In this document: positions 23,873-34,856 of the stretch, in pieces
Numbering within the stretch: position 1 is the first letter of the stretch
Layout: each line of letters starts with the position of its first letter
Assembly (NCBI GenBank): GCA_022036555.1
Contig: CM039120.1
Coordinates: 15,949,291 to 16,013,290, forward strand
DNA length: 64,000 nucleotides
Source of the DNA: Microstegium vimineum
Lineage: Eukaryota; Streptophyta; Magnoliopsida; Poales; Poaceae
Direction of reading: 5' to 3'
Program-made: the position numbers and the translations under genes
Notes under the pieces: generated by a model
What the model was told of the DNA's origin: nothing
Databases searched by the model: none
What the model saw: the letters and a program-made list of their open reading frames with translations, nothing else

Positions 23873-23903
<31 letters not shown>
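23873..23903 (+). repeat. 31-nt poly-G tract
   Basis: An uninterrupted run of 31 G, preceded by CAGCGA and followed by TTCACATG. It could form G-quadruplexes, and its true length is hard to determine by sequencing. Confidence 0.95.
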
Positions 23904-23905
<2 letters not shown>

Positions 23906-24451
23906 CACATGCACGTTACCACTAGTCTGGTCCGTAGTAGGCGTTCGACGCAGCAGCCGAGCCGAACCACCAACAGCAGGGAGATGGATCTGCGTTCTCT
24001 TCTGTCGTCTCTGCGAACGAGCTAATCATGCCTCGTTGCATCCATCAATCACACTATATTCGCGCTTTACATCTGGCGATCGTTAGGGTTCGGCCCTGCT
24101 GGTTTTCGTCAGGTAATCACTGCCCGCTGATCCAACCAATGCAGTGCCTAATCATCTCGAGGTCGAGGATTACTCATTCACCCATTCTCCCTCTCAAAAG
24201 TTGCACACCTAATGATCGATGATTAGCTTTGTGAAAAGGGAGAAAACAACAATTGGTGTCACTCTCATGACAGGTAACCGTTAAAACAATCTTTGGCAAG
24301 ATTATTATTATGCTATAAAATAATAAAAAAATTGCTACCACTAGTAGTATGGGCCGGGGAGTAGCATGCCTGTGAACAACAATGTGAAACCAGATGATTC
24401 CGGAGACATTTTAGTTAGGTGATGATCACTGTACAGTTTTCTTTTTTAGGG

Positions 24452-24476
24452 GAAAGAAAGAAAGAAAGAAAGAAAA
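24452..24476 (+). repeat. (GAAA)n microsatellite
   Basis: About six units of GAAA in a row. Confidence 0.9.
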
Positions 24477-26342
24477 GGTGACCGCTACTACCTGTACTGT
24501 ACTATGGAGTAGAGCGTGTACGTACTGGTGACGTAGACATGGACGTGAACCTTGAGAAAGCGAGTGCAATTCTAAGAGGCAGCTAGTACGTACTGCTACT
24601 AGTAAAATGCAATCTCTCGAGCGAGTGTAATGTACAGTAGTATAGGATATCCAACCAAGCGGCGGCCAAGCCAAACAAAAAAGAGAGAAATCTCTCGATC
24701 AAGCCATCAAGTGCAGAGATCAAATGCAATCCCGTCTTGAATGTAGTAGTAGTAAAATCCAACGGAGCGGGGAGCTGTCAGCGCCCATGGGAGTAGTAGT
24801 TATAATAAAACGAGAAAAAGTACCTGTCCATCGGAGTGCAATCAAGTGTAGGGAAGGGGGGGACACATGCAACAACTACTCACCATTGTCCGTCCGTCCA
24901 TTGGCTCCATCCTCCATTCCATTCCTCCTACTCCCCCTAACCTAGCTGATGGATGGCCAGAAAACCACATCACATGCCGCTACAAAAACCTTAGCACGCA
25001 CGGTTTTTTTTTTTTTAAAAAAAAGATCGACATCGGCAAATCTCCCTCTCTCTGTCTCATTCTCATCTCATCAGTGGCGTTGAGGATCTCGGGTTGATTA
25101 AGACCGTGACGAGGGCCCATCACATGCGGCCATCTTTCTTTAATGCATGCCGCGGCTAACACGGTCAGCCCGGACCGGGGAAGGTACACGTACATGAGTA
25201 CTTCTACTCGATCTCGTTGGTCTCTTCCTTCCTCCGGACCTTCTTCCCAAAAAACCCAACCCCGTCCCCTCACCAATCAAGCTAGAACCATCTTCGTCTT
25301 CCTCCGCCCATATCTCCCCATCGATCGCTCTCATGGCGGTCTCCAGTGGAGTGGTTAGCGTTAGCTACTTCGCTTCCATCCAAGAATCAATCCGAAGCCG
25401 GTAGGCGACTGTCACCGCCGATCGCTTTCGACTTTTTTTTTTGTTGGTAGCAAGCGATCTTTCCCTCCTGCAGTCGCCGTCGGCTCCTTTGGATCGGACC
25501 GCCTCTGTGTGGAATCGAAGTAGCAGGCTAGCAGTTGCGGTTTGCATATACATTAGTATACACACATACTATATATACGAGAAGTACGTATGCATAGCAG
25601 AGCAGTTTGGTTGGGACGGTGGAGCAACTAAATTCGTAGCCAATCTTGACGGTTGGGACCGGACCGGGGAGGGGAGAAACTGGAACTTGGAGGCCGGAAA
25701 TCTCGCCGCCAATCGCTGCCGGCCCGCCGCCGGTGGGGATTACTACTTGTTTGCATGCACTCACTACTCGTGTTTGGGACCGGGGCCCCGGCCGGGATTA
25801 CGCACCAAAAACGGAGTCCATCGGCGAGCTCGACAGCATCTGCAGCTTCGACTCGTGCACAGTGCCGGCGACAATACATGACGCTGGAGAGCACTAGTAG
25901 CTAGCTACTCCTGTACTACTGTAGTAGAGAACAAGCCAAACGGTAGCTTAGCTTTGGCATTGAAATTGCACCATGCATCTATCTATTTCTCTCTCTGGGT
26001 ACGACAGTAGTATCTATGAGGCATTATTTCATTCGCACGTCTAAATCGATCGTGTGTGATTAAACTCAAGAATCTAAGTGAGATCAAGCCGAAGCAAGAT
26101 GATGAGGTTTTTAATGTACAAAGGGAAGGGGGCTACGATCGATAACTGCCTCTGCAAAGAAGTGATTAACAAGTAACAAAAGGTAGTATATAAGCAGGCT
26201 AAAAAGGCTAATCAGACCTTTGTTTGTCATGCTCATGCATGGCGGATTTGGCTTGGTTCGCCGTCTCCGTAGGCCCCCGTGTATCGCACGCACGCAGCTC
26301 ACAGGACGACGAAGCCAACGAGCGAGGCGCAGCCATGCATCC

Positions 26343-27680
26343 CTACTCCGATGTACAAATCCACGGATCCAGGCCCTCGCCTCGTCCCGGCCTTCCGGCA
26401 GCACCAGAGCCGCCGCCGCCGTCCGGTGGCTGCTTGTCGGCGCTGGCTGCGCCCGATGACGAGGTGGCCGCGCCGGCGTGGGAGGAGTAGTTCAGCTTGC
26501 AGCTCCCGCCCGAAGCGCTGGCCGCGACCACGCCCGACAGCTCGTCGCCGCCGTGGCCGTGGCCGTGGACGTCGCTCCTTGAGTGGTGCAAGTGCAGGCC
26601 CTCGGCGGAGCCCAAGAGTTCGCCGTGGGTGAGGCCGAGGCTGCCGCTGCCTACGTTGGTCAGGAAATCCGATGGCGACGGCGCCGGACCGTGCAGCCTC
26701 GACGCCTGGCCAAACCCACCCGCCGCCGCGCCGAAAATGGACGACGACGGCTGCGAGTCGAGGAGGTTCTGGAAGGAGAGGTAGCTGCTGGGGTCCTGCT
26801 GCAGCCGGAGAAGCGCCGAGGACGTCAGCTGCTGGAAGGTGTCGCCCGCTCCGGCTGCCGATGTCGGCGCGACTGCAGGGTCCGAGGGTCCTGCTGCGGT
26901 GGCGGCCGTGCCCGTCGCGGCATTGGCATTGGCGACGCCGATGTTGGATGAGGACGGCGTGGACGACGACGACGTCGTCGTGAAGGGTGGGAAACTGGAG
27001 GGCACGGTCGGGAGCTTGTGCGGGAAGGGGCGCAGGAGGTACGGCGGCAGCGACGCCGTGGCGTCCGCGGCGGCGGAGCGCAAGGAGGACGGCGGGGGGA
27101 AGATGTGGTCGTAGCGGGTACGGAGCGACGCGGCGGGACCCCCTACCCCGACGACGCCCGCGCCGAAGGGCGGAGATGGGATGCCCGTGAACTCCTGCAC
27201 CATGGCGCGGAAGTTGGAGGTGTCGGTGGTGAGCACCGTCGTGGGCGCCCGTCGCGACGCGCGCGTCCGCTTCCGCGAACCCCTCGGTGGCTGCGCCGCT
27301 GGCGCGGGCGCGCCCATCGCCGACCCCTGCGCCGCCGCCGCAACGGTCGTGTCAGCAGCCTGCTGGAGGCTGCCCGCGCCCGAGTCGTGTTGCCCGACGC
27401 GCGGGGACGGGGACGAGGGCAGCCCCGAGGTGGGAGGGAACGACGCCGATGACCAGGTACCCGCCTGCGTCGGCTGGTGGTGGTGGGGAGGCGGCGCGGA
27501 CGTCAACTCTTGGAAGCCGAAGTAGGAGCCGTGGAGCGAGAACGCGGCGGCCGAGGGGGACGGCGACGGTCGGAGTAGTGCGGAGAGCGGGGAGGAGTCG
27601 ACGCCCCCTCCACCCCGCGAGTCGAACTCGTCGTCGCCGCCGCTAGACGACTGGAGACTCCCGCTGTTGCCGGAGTCCAT
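26343..27680 (-). CDS. VQ motif-containing protein (transcriptional cofactor), intact single exon
   Basis: 445 codons from the ATG at 27680 (a GTG sits one codon upstream) to TAG at 26345-26343. The diagnostic VQ motif, FRAMVQEFTG, is at residues 157-166 inside APTTVLTTDTSNFRAMVQEF, directly after a basic segment SRKRTRASRR (135-144) that could be a nuclear signal. The C-terminus LDPWICTSE matches the conserved tail of the JAV1/VQ22-like group. The rest is low-complexity, rich in Ser, Ala, Gly, Pro and His (HHSRSDVHGHGHGG near the C-end). In the family the VQ motif binds WRKY transcription factors or other partners in the nucleus and tunes defence and jasmonate responses; that role is inferred here. 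No intron is needed and no defect is seen. It is the only clearly intact host gene in the window. Confidence 0.93.
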   Translation of the reverse strand: MDSGNSGSLQSSSGGDDEFDSRGGGGVDSSPLSALLRPSPSPSAAAFSLHGSYFGFQELTSAPPPHHHQPTQAGTWSSASFPPTSGLPSSPSPRVGQHDSGAGSLQQAADTTVAAAAQGSAMGAPAPAAQPPRGSRKRTRASRRAPTTVLTTDTSNFRAMVQEFTGIPSPPFGAGVVGVGGPAASLRTRYDHIFPPPSSLRSAAADATASLPPYLLRPFPHKLPTVPSSFPPFTTTSSSSTPSSSNIGVANANAATGTAATAAGPSDPAVAPTSAAGAGDTFQQLTSSALLRLQQDPSSYLSFQNLLDSQPSSSIFGAAAGGFGQASRLHGPAPSPSDFLTNVGSGSLGLTHGELLGSAEGLHLHHSRSDVHGHGHGGDELSGVVAASASGGSCKLNYSSHAGAATSSSGAASADKQPPDGGGGSGAAGRPGRGEGLDPWICTSE

Positions 27681-28344
27681 CACGACGCCACCGCCACCAC
27701 CACCGCAAACCCACCAACCCTTCCCTTCCCCAGTTCCCCTCCTCTCCTGCTATCCCGCTTCCCGGTGGTGCAAACTCCCCAGAAACAACCAACTACCACC
27801 ACCACCACAAGCAGCTAAAAAGGCCGGATCTTCCACTCCGGGACTCACTGATCCAGGACAGGAGGGACGAGTGGCAGACGCAGAAAGAGGAGAAGCTTTG
27901 CGTCGGACCGGCGATGCGGTATAAAAAGGGGACTAGAGATCGATGACGATGAGGAAGGAAGAGAGAAGAGGAGACGGCGGCTGCTTCGGAGCACGTTCCC
28001 GCAAAAGGGACGGCGACTGACTGACGGCTGGGCCGGAGGAAGGAAGCTATCGTTGGTTTGGTCTCGTTTGTTGCTGTGCGCGAGTGCGACCCGACCTGCG
28101 TGCGTGGTGTCCAGGACTCCAGGTTTGGTGAACAGCGTCGCTCCGTGCCCAGGCCCAGCCCATAATTAGTCGCCGGGGGAAAGGAAAAGGAGAGGAGAAA
28201 AAGGCTGCGTGCGCGGCAGCTGACGACGGGCCCGCTGGCAGCGATCCACCGTCTGGTCTGCGCCACCGCCAGTTTGTCCCCGGGCCTTGCTCGACTGGAT
28301 ACTGTAGCTAGATTGCAGTGCCCACCAATGATGCGAAACAACGT
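27681..28344 (-). promoter_or_regulatory. 5' region of the VQ gene
   Basis: On the minus strand the 270 nt before the ATG are rich in GGT and GGGA repeats, like a plant 5' leader (GGTGGTGGTGGCGGTGG just before the start). A TATAAAAAGG at 27920 is on the plus strand and so does not fit this gene. No minus-strand TATA box is clear. GGCCCA-type elements lie near 28148-28160. Confidence 0.35.
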
Positions 28345-28570
28345 ATTCCATCCGTCCCGCGAAAAACGCAATTCAACGATTCCCGTTTTACCCATAGTCT
28401 TATTTAAAATATTTTAATAAATATTATTTATTTTATTATGATTTATTTTATTGTTAGATATATTTTCAAAATGACCTATTTATTTTATTATTTATATAAA
28501 AAATTTAAATAAGACGAATGGTCAAAGAGGAAATATAGAAATCAAAGAATTACATTATTTGTGGAACATA
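28345..28570. mobile_element. Stowaway-like MITE
   Basis: Left end TTCCATCCGTCCCGCGAAAA followed by an AT-rich body containing AAATAAGACGAATGGTCAAA, then AAAGAATTACATTATTTG, the usual inner part of grass Stowaway copies. The right terminal bases are degraded. Confidence 0.65.
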
Positions 28571-28624
28571 CGTATCTGTGCTACTAGGCAAACAATACTA
28601 GCTCAACAAAAGTTCAAGCCAGAG

Positions 28625-28860
28625 GGGTGTTTTAGTTATAGTTATCTTTAAAATTTCAAAACTTTCTAAAATTTCTTATTACATCAAATCTTTGGATACA
28701 TACTAGAACATTAAATATAGATAAAAATATAACTAGTTGTACACTGTAATTTGTGAAACGAATCTTTCGAAGCTAATTACTCTATATTGAATAATAATTA
28801 ATAAATACAAATGAAACGTACAATATTTTACTTCTTAAATTTTTTTAATCTAATCAATGC
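28625..28860. mobile_element. MITE relic of a common grass family
   Basis: Contains AAAATTTCAAAACTTTCTAA, ATCTTTGGATACATACTAGA, CATTAAATATAGATAAAAAT and TGTGAAACGAATCTTTCGA in the order seen in a very abundant panicoid MITE family. The terminal repeats are eroded. Confidence 0.65.
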
Positions 28861-29007
28861 CGCCTTTCGACCCAACTTTTGCATGAAGGAGTCTCCCTTC
28901 GACGAGATTCCGGCTTTTTTTTTTATCGTGGAGGGTGGTAGAAAAAAGATCGCGCTAGCTGCAAGCGAGCTTTGTATGCCATCAAAATCTCCATGGTTCT
29001 TTGCTCT

Positions 29008-29100
29008 GTTCGTTTCGCTGGCTGATAAACTGGCTGTGGTTGTTTTTAGTTGTTTTTTTAGACAAAAACATTGTTTCGGTGACTAATAAGCCAAACGAAT
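29008..29100. mobile_element. short MITE with GTTCG ends
   Basis: Left TTCGTTTCGCTGGCTGATAA pairs with the right end TTATTAG...CCAAACGAA read inverted. The centre TTTTTAG ... GACAAAAACATTGTTTCGG matches the family also seen at 40623-40720. Confidence 0.65.
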
Positions 29101-29421
29101 ATGACTTGTCTATGGTGGAGGTACTGTACATACTCCTCTCTCATTATGAGTCACTATTTTTTTTTTATAAAAAAGAAACATGATGAGTCACAGTTGGTAC
29201 TGACCAGATATGTTTTTTACTCTCAGTGCCATCCTTCTTGGCCTCCCTCTATGTTACGTACGAAGTAGTAAACATATATCCTCTATCATCCGAGCCTGGG
29301 GTTCGACAATAAAACTAAATCATTTATTTAAAGAAAAATAATCGGGTTACAAAACCCTTTTGTTTTCTGGCGGTCGTTCACTTCTACAAAAATCAAGTTT
29401 GTTGAGTTGTTGGTACAATAT

Positions 29422-30935
29422 TGAAAGGATCAAGATGCTCAAGAGGGGGGTGAATTGGGCTCTTTTTAATTTCAGACAAGAATTAAACCTATCAAGAGCC
29501 AATTAACCTCCTAGTGCCTACCGATCGTGTGTCCTAACTAGAAAGCAGTAGCAAGCCAAAAGAAAGCGAAACTTTCCTACACAATTCTAGTATGAATTGA
29601 AAGACAAGTGCGGAAAGTAATGCGGTGTAAAAGAGCTAGGGAAAGAGATGCTTGACACGGCGATGTTTTGCCGAGGTATTGAGGAGTCGACACTCCCCCC
29701 TAGTCCTCGTTGGAGCACCTCGCAAGGTATAGCTCCCCCTCAATCCCGCGCAAGGGATGGGTGCTCTCTATGGACTGATTCTTCGCCACTCCGGCTCGGT
29801 GAATCGCCTACAACCGATCACAAGTCGATGGAGAAGGGCCGCCGACAATCTTCCGGCGATCACGTTCCTCCGAGCACTACCAGACCATCTAGGTGTTGTC
29901 GATCACCAAGAGTAACAAGCTACGATCTTCGCTTGACTCACTCAAGCTTTACAACTAGAGGATGCACATTTGAACTCTTGGATGAACTAGAGGAGAGGAT
30001 GGATGGATTCGCGAATCACTCTCTCTCTAGAGGGCTCTTGCTCTTTTCCCAACCTTCTCAAAGACATCAGCAACTGAAAATCAGCAAAGACAAGGTGGGA
30101 GAGAAGGGTGAGGAGCTATAAATAGCCCCCAGAAAACTGCCTCGGGCTGGCACTTTAAGTTGGCGACGGACGCTCCGTTGCCTAGGCGACGGACACGGTC
30201 CGTCGCCCTGCCCAATGGCTAGTTCAGAAACAGGGTTTGGGCGACGGACGCTCCTGCGTAGTTCGACGGACGCTGTAAACCAGCGTCCGACGCCCCTTGC
30301 TGAATTCCTCTGAAAACATGTGCACTGGCTACCCTAGCGTCCGACGCCTAGGCGACGGACAGCGTCCGACGCCCTCTGAAACTCAGGGGCTCCCTCTGGG
30401 CGGCCAACGGACGCTACATCATCCTGACGTCAGCGTCCGACGCCATCGTCCGACGCGACGGACAGCGTCCGGCGCCTCCAGACTCAGCGTCCGACGCCCA
30501 GAAAACTTCTTTTTCAACTTCGTTTTTCGTCGCAATGAATTCGGAAGAAGTTCTTGGCTATCTTACGATCACCATAGGCTTGCTTAGAGCTAAGGAAGTC
30601 AAGTGTGCACCACACCTAAGTTATGAAGCTTTCCTAAGTCAAGCTACTAGTTTCAACCCCTCTTGATAGTACAGTCAAAGATAAAATAGAAGCCCTATCT
30701 ATTTCTAAGTGCCCTTCATCACCTTATGGCACTTGGCCTATCATTCTAGAGTCTTCATCATGTCTCTTTGAAATCCGAAATGATATCCATCTTGAGGGCT
30801 AAGTGATGACCATTCATGCCCATTCATCTAGATCACTATGGCTAAGCTACGCATAGCCTCTGCAAAACACACGTTAGCCATAATAATCGCTAATTTTTGT
30901 TAATTACTGAAACCACTAGGGTTATGATTCTTCAA
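29422..30935 (-). repeat. 3' LTR of element 2 (full length)
   Basis: 1514 bp. Carries about 15 signature half-sites (GCGACGGAC and GTCCGACGC forms) at 30152-30499. On the minus strand these lie upstream of a TATA-like CTATTTATAGC (about 30128-30118), that is, in U3. Confidence 0.93.
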
Positions 30936-30949
30936 TCTCCCCCTTTTTG
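30936..30949 (-). promoter_or_regulatory. polypurine tract of element 2
   Basis: On the minus strand AAAAAGGGGGAGAT directly precedes the LTR start TGAAGAATC. Confidence 0.88.
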
Positions 30950-31412
30950 GTGATTGACGACAATAACTCCTCGAGTATGGATATAAGATTGAAAGGTTAG
31001 GATTTCAGGTGACTTGGATGGGATGAGCAAGGGTTAGTGAATGAAATTGAACAATACTTGCTCATCCTTGCCAAGCCACAAAACGTGGTACTCATGGATA
31101 TAAAATGGAATTATGGTACCTCATTATATTCTCTCATAATAATCAGAGTAAGACGCGGAAGCTCAATTACCATTTGATCATAGAGACATATCATGAACAA
31201 GAGACAACTCACAACATATATTAGTGAAAAGCAAGAGAATGTCTCACAAGCACAAGGATCTCACTAGCATCATCCATCACACATATACACAAATGCAATA
31301 AGATAGACATGATGACATGAGTACGAGGGAAATAAAATCACATAAAGAAACGAATCCCTCCCCCTATCTCTATACTCGACCTTCTCTCCCCTTTGGCGTC
31401 TAGCACCAACAA

Positions 31413-34127
31413 CTAAGCATCTGGGGCTGGAGAAAAAGGCGAAGAAGCTGCAGCCTGGCGATCGAGCATGATGAAGTCCTGAAGATCTGACTCGTCTGAC
31501 TCAACATCTGTCTTGGCCTCTGCAGGAGTGGGCACAACTAGGTTGACCTCTAGATCTGACACTAGAAACTCTGGAGCTGCTGACTGAACTGGCGCCCCCT
31601 GAGGTGCAGCTGGTGTCTCTGACGGTCCTGCCTCTGAAGTAGCGGGTTTGGGAGCCCGACGAGTGAAGACTCGAGGCGGTGGAGGAGTAGATACTGCCAA
31701 AGCGACCAGAGAGACTGCTGCCACAAGCTCTGCTGGCTGGGACTGAGGTGGAGTAGAGACTGCCACTGTAACTGCCTCAGCCTGGTCCTGTGCCTGAACT
31801 AGGTCCTCTAGTGCAATTGCCTCCGCTGCTACTGAGAGAGCATCTGTCTGAACTGCAACTGGAGGAGTGGTGACGGTCTGCGTAGACTGATCCGGTGCAA
31901 TCTCCGACGAGGCAATTGAAGAAAGGTAAGTGCTCGTCGCCGGAGGATCCACCTCAACCTCTGGAGCTCCTGAGTCTGGCTGAGCGGCTCCTGGAGAGTC
32001 ATCTCCTGTAATCTCCAAATAAGAGGCCGAGAGGTCATGCGAGGCCTCTGCAATGGCGGTTCCCCGGATAGGTGTGAAACCTGTCTGTAGCTCACCGGGC
32101 GAAACCAACCATGAGGACACCTGAGTCCTCGGAGACTGGCACTCTGGAGAGGCAGGTGCCTGGATGGGTGGAGCGACTGGTGCCTGACTTTGCTGTCCTC
32201 CTGGCGGTAACGCTGGAGTCGGTACCACGACCACTGACGGCTGCTGCTGAGAGACTCGGACATTTGAAGCTGTGGAGTGACGGTCTGTCTGGAGGTCGAG
32301 CCAAGGAGACGCTCAAGAAGCATAGTCTGAGTCTTCTGAATTTCAGCCTGCTGCATCTAATAAGCTAGGAACTGGCGCTGAAACTCATCCTGTCGAGCCT
32401 GAGTCTGAGCCTGAGCCGCAAGCTGCTGAGCTGTGAGTCTCCAAACATCTGTAGCCTGCCACCTCTACTCCTCTGCCTATCATGACTGCTCCTCCTACAT
32501 CCTCATAAGTAGGGAAAGAATAGTGGCCTCTGAGGTGCCTGAAACTAGAGCTGGAGCTGACCCTCCTGCCTCATGATCATGAGACATCGGGGCGTAATCG
32601 GGCATGGGCCTGTAGTCCTCATCAGAGCTGTCAGAGTCCAGGTCCTCTCTGTAGGCAGCCTCGGCGGCGGTGTCAATCTGAGCATCAAGATCTGCAAGCT
32701 CTGCCTGGGTGATCTGCTCAATTGTGGCATCAGTGTCCGCTGCCGACTGAGGTGGCACACCTGCCTGTCTGGTGCCTGGTCGGTATGCTCTACTGGGGCG
32801 AGGCAGGTTCCCGTGGATGACCAACTGGCTCATCGAGTAGACGGGGAACTCAGTAGCTGACCTGGTAAGAGTGACACGTAGAGATCCAGATCGAGTCGTG
32901 GCCACTACCAGGTATGAAATCCAATGTGCAAATTGTAGCTGCTAGTGTCCTCTGAACCCTGCAGCGATGATGTCCTCAAGCTCGCTGACTATCAAATCCC
33001 AAAGATCAAACTTCTCCTTCCAGATGATATGAGCAAGTAGCCATAGATGAAGACGGGTAATAGTGTCCCGGGCTCCAATCCGGGGAAGAATGGTACGTCC
33101 GAGTACCTCATGGAGAATCCGAGCAAGAGGTGTGAGGTCTCTCGGAGTGCGGCTCGAACCCTCGGTGAAAGGTAGCTGGAAACACGGCCTCACGTAATCT
33201 GTAGATGGCACTATTCCATCGTGAGGTCGGCGAGGTGCCTCCTGTATCCCCATAGCACAAACTGTGAATCCTTGTAAAAGAGGACTCTAAGTGGAAAAGC
33301 TCTCTGAATCGAGCTGCTGTGACCCTGAAGTCGCGGCCCTTAAAGCTGAAGTGAAAGAACTCGTGGTCAGGGGAGATCCACAGAGAGGCGTAGAACTGAT
33401 AGACCCAGTCCTTCTGATAAGCACCGGATCGTCCCATCAAATCAGTCAGGCCCTGAATATACTGCAAGTGTTAGAGAATCTCTAGACCACCGACACCCTC
33501 TATGTGAGCAGGTGGGCAAACTCTGTGAGCCCTAAGAGGAGTGTCAGTCTCAACGTACGCTCTGTAGAAATCCTCATGGATAGTGGTATAGAATTCACGT
33601 CCAGCACGGGGGTCCCTCTGACCGGGGAACCAAGACTGAAAGTCCACGAAGCGGAGTAGCTGGACCTTCTTGGCTGTGAGAACCTTGACCTGATGCCTCA
33701 CTGGATCTGGTAGCTGAGGTCCTGGAGGACTAGGAGGAGCTCCAGAGCCTCTAGAAGGTGTAACTCTGCGACTCATGAGCTCCCCAATCGAAGAGTGTCC
33801 CGCGGCCTTTGTCTGCTCAGTCTCTGGAGCTGGCTCTACCTCCTCTGGCTCAGTAGCCTCTGCGGGCTCTGTCTCTGGACGCATAGGGGACTCACGACGC
33901 GCTCCACGGCGAGGTGAGAGCCTCAAACCGGCGCGACGTCCACCTCGCTCCGCGATCTCTGCGCCCTCCGCCACTGCAACTGCTGAATCTGGATCCATAA
34001 GGGGCCTCTTGCGCTTCTTGGAGATAACCTTTTGCTTGCCCCTTCCCCGATCAGTGGGTGGACGCGGTGGAGGTCGAGGGTCACCACCACTACTGGGAAC
34101 TGAACCGGCGTTCTTTGTTCTTGCCAT
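31413..34127 (-). pseudogene. env-like / additional ORF of element 2
   Basis: Starts MARTKNAGSVPSSGG at 34127, followed by a basic patch (KKRKRP) and an acidic Glu/Pro linker. A conserved domain follows (FQSWFPGQRDPRAG, EFYTTIHEDFYRAY, FYASLWISPDHEFFHF, ARFRELFHL) and ends near GFRGH. After it come an acidic segment (DSDSSDEDYRP), a Gln-rich coiled coil, and a long Pro/Ala/Glu-rich tail ending QDFIMLDRQ... at 31413. Breaks: a nonsense codon at about 33470, a one-base insertion near 33250, a UAG at 32942-32944 shared with element 3, several stops and frame changes at 32360-32500. Element 3 and element 1 carry homologues. No catalytic residues or clear membrane helix seen, so 'env-like' describes position only. 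Confidence 0.75.
32942..32944 (-). other. UAG with a leaky-stop context in the env-like ORF
   Basis: Read on the minus strand the codons are CAC TAG CAG CTA, matching the UAG-CAR-YYA read-through context known from plant RNA viruses. The frame stays open for about 150 codons beyond it. Element 3 has the same UAG at 53419-53421, followed by CAG CTT. Confidence 0.5.
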
Positions 34128-34136
34128 GGACATACA

Positions 34137-34456
34137 CTGGATAAAACAAGCTATCACTGTCAAGAGATCCTCAATTTTTCAAATCACAACCTCACTACCC
34201 ACTGCCAACTGACAATCACTGAGCAACACAAGCAATCAAGATTGGCACGACGGCCCTAGACTGTCCTTTCGAGGCTTTGCCTCGTTCCTTACTCGCGGGC
34301 TTTGCCCAAGTTTACTGCCATTTCCTCACTGCCACAGACCCTGCTCGAATAGATAGATAGGGATATATAACATATAAGCATGTAGCTAGAGAGGAGTGGG
34401 TCTATATAGAAGCATGAAAAAGATAAGAACGGAATCGAATCTGCCCAAACTATTAC
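34137..34456 (-). other. putative 5'-UTR intron before the env-like ORF, element 2
   Basis: 320 bp on the minus strand, from AGAG|GTAATAG to TTGTTTTATCCAG|TG. The acceptor lies 9 nt before the ATG, the same spacing as in element 3. The donor is nearly identical to element 1's (AAAG|GTAATAA). Confidence 0.55.
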
Positions 34457-34856
34457 CTCTGTCCACGGTGACCAAGCCTAAAAAGAAAGGGTAAGTTCCT
34501 TGGTCGTTTTCAAAAACCAATCCGCAACCTTGACCACGCAAACGAGGTCGATCAAACCTCCAAAAGAGCCTTCGAGGAGAGCTCCACGGCTAAGATGCCC
34601 CTGCACGGCTGAAATGCGCGAGGCAGGGGGAAGAACGGCGCAGGAAGGGCAGCGACGTTGGGTGAAGCTCTGGCGCGGCGGCACTGGGTGGATGAATGGC
34701 GGTGGCGCTTGGAGGGGCACGCCGGTGAGGGAAGGGCGCGACGGTGGTTAGGGTTTCTTGAGAGGTGGGCGGCGATGGCGTACGGAAACAAAAGAAACCA
34801 ACCGAGAGAGGGAGAGAACAGACGGGGATTTTGAAAAAAATTCAGCCTTAAGTTTG
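34457..34856 (-). other. putative leader exon of the env-like gene, element 2
   Basis: On the minus strand: CT-rich GTTCTCTCCCTCTCTCGG near 34815, then AAACCCTAACC (about 34755), then GC-rich 5'-UTR-like sequence up to the donor. This composition is like a host plant leader and unlike the adjoining pol. Confidence 0.45.

Larger units (their letters stand above)
21959..26342. other. long low-copy stretch without a recognised gene
   Basis: About 4.4 kb of moderately GC-rich DNA. Open frames near 22530-23190 and 23080-23560 overlap on both strands and match nothing I know. Notable items: a 31-G tract (23873-23903), a GA run near 23790-23802, a GAAA tetramer run (24452-24476), and a T13/A8 palindrome at about 25005-25024. 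Part may be distal 3' flank of the VQ gene. I cannot support a gene or an RNA here. Confidence 0.45.

Noticed and set aside
26224..27650. Several long plus-strand open frames opposite the VQ gene
   Set aside because: They are shadows of a GC-rich coding region; the minus frame has the VQ motif and a conserved C-terminus.
27920..27929. TATAAAAAGG box near the VQ gene
   Set aside because: It is on the plus strand while the gene is on the minus strand, and no plus-strand gene follows.
29648..30121. 157-codon frame in element 2's 3' LTR
   Set aside because: It lies in LTR R/U5 sequence and also exists in fragments at 48798 and 49593; repeats, not a gene.
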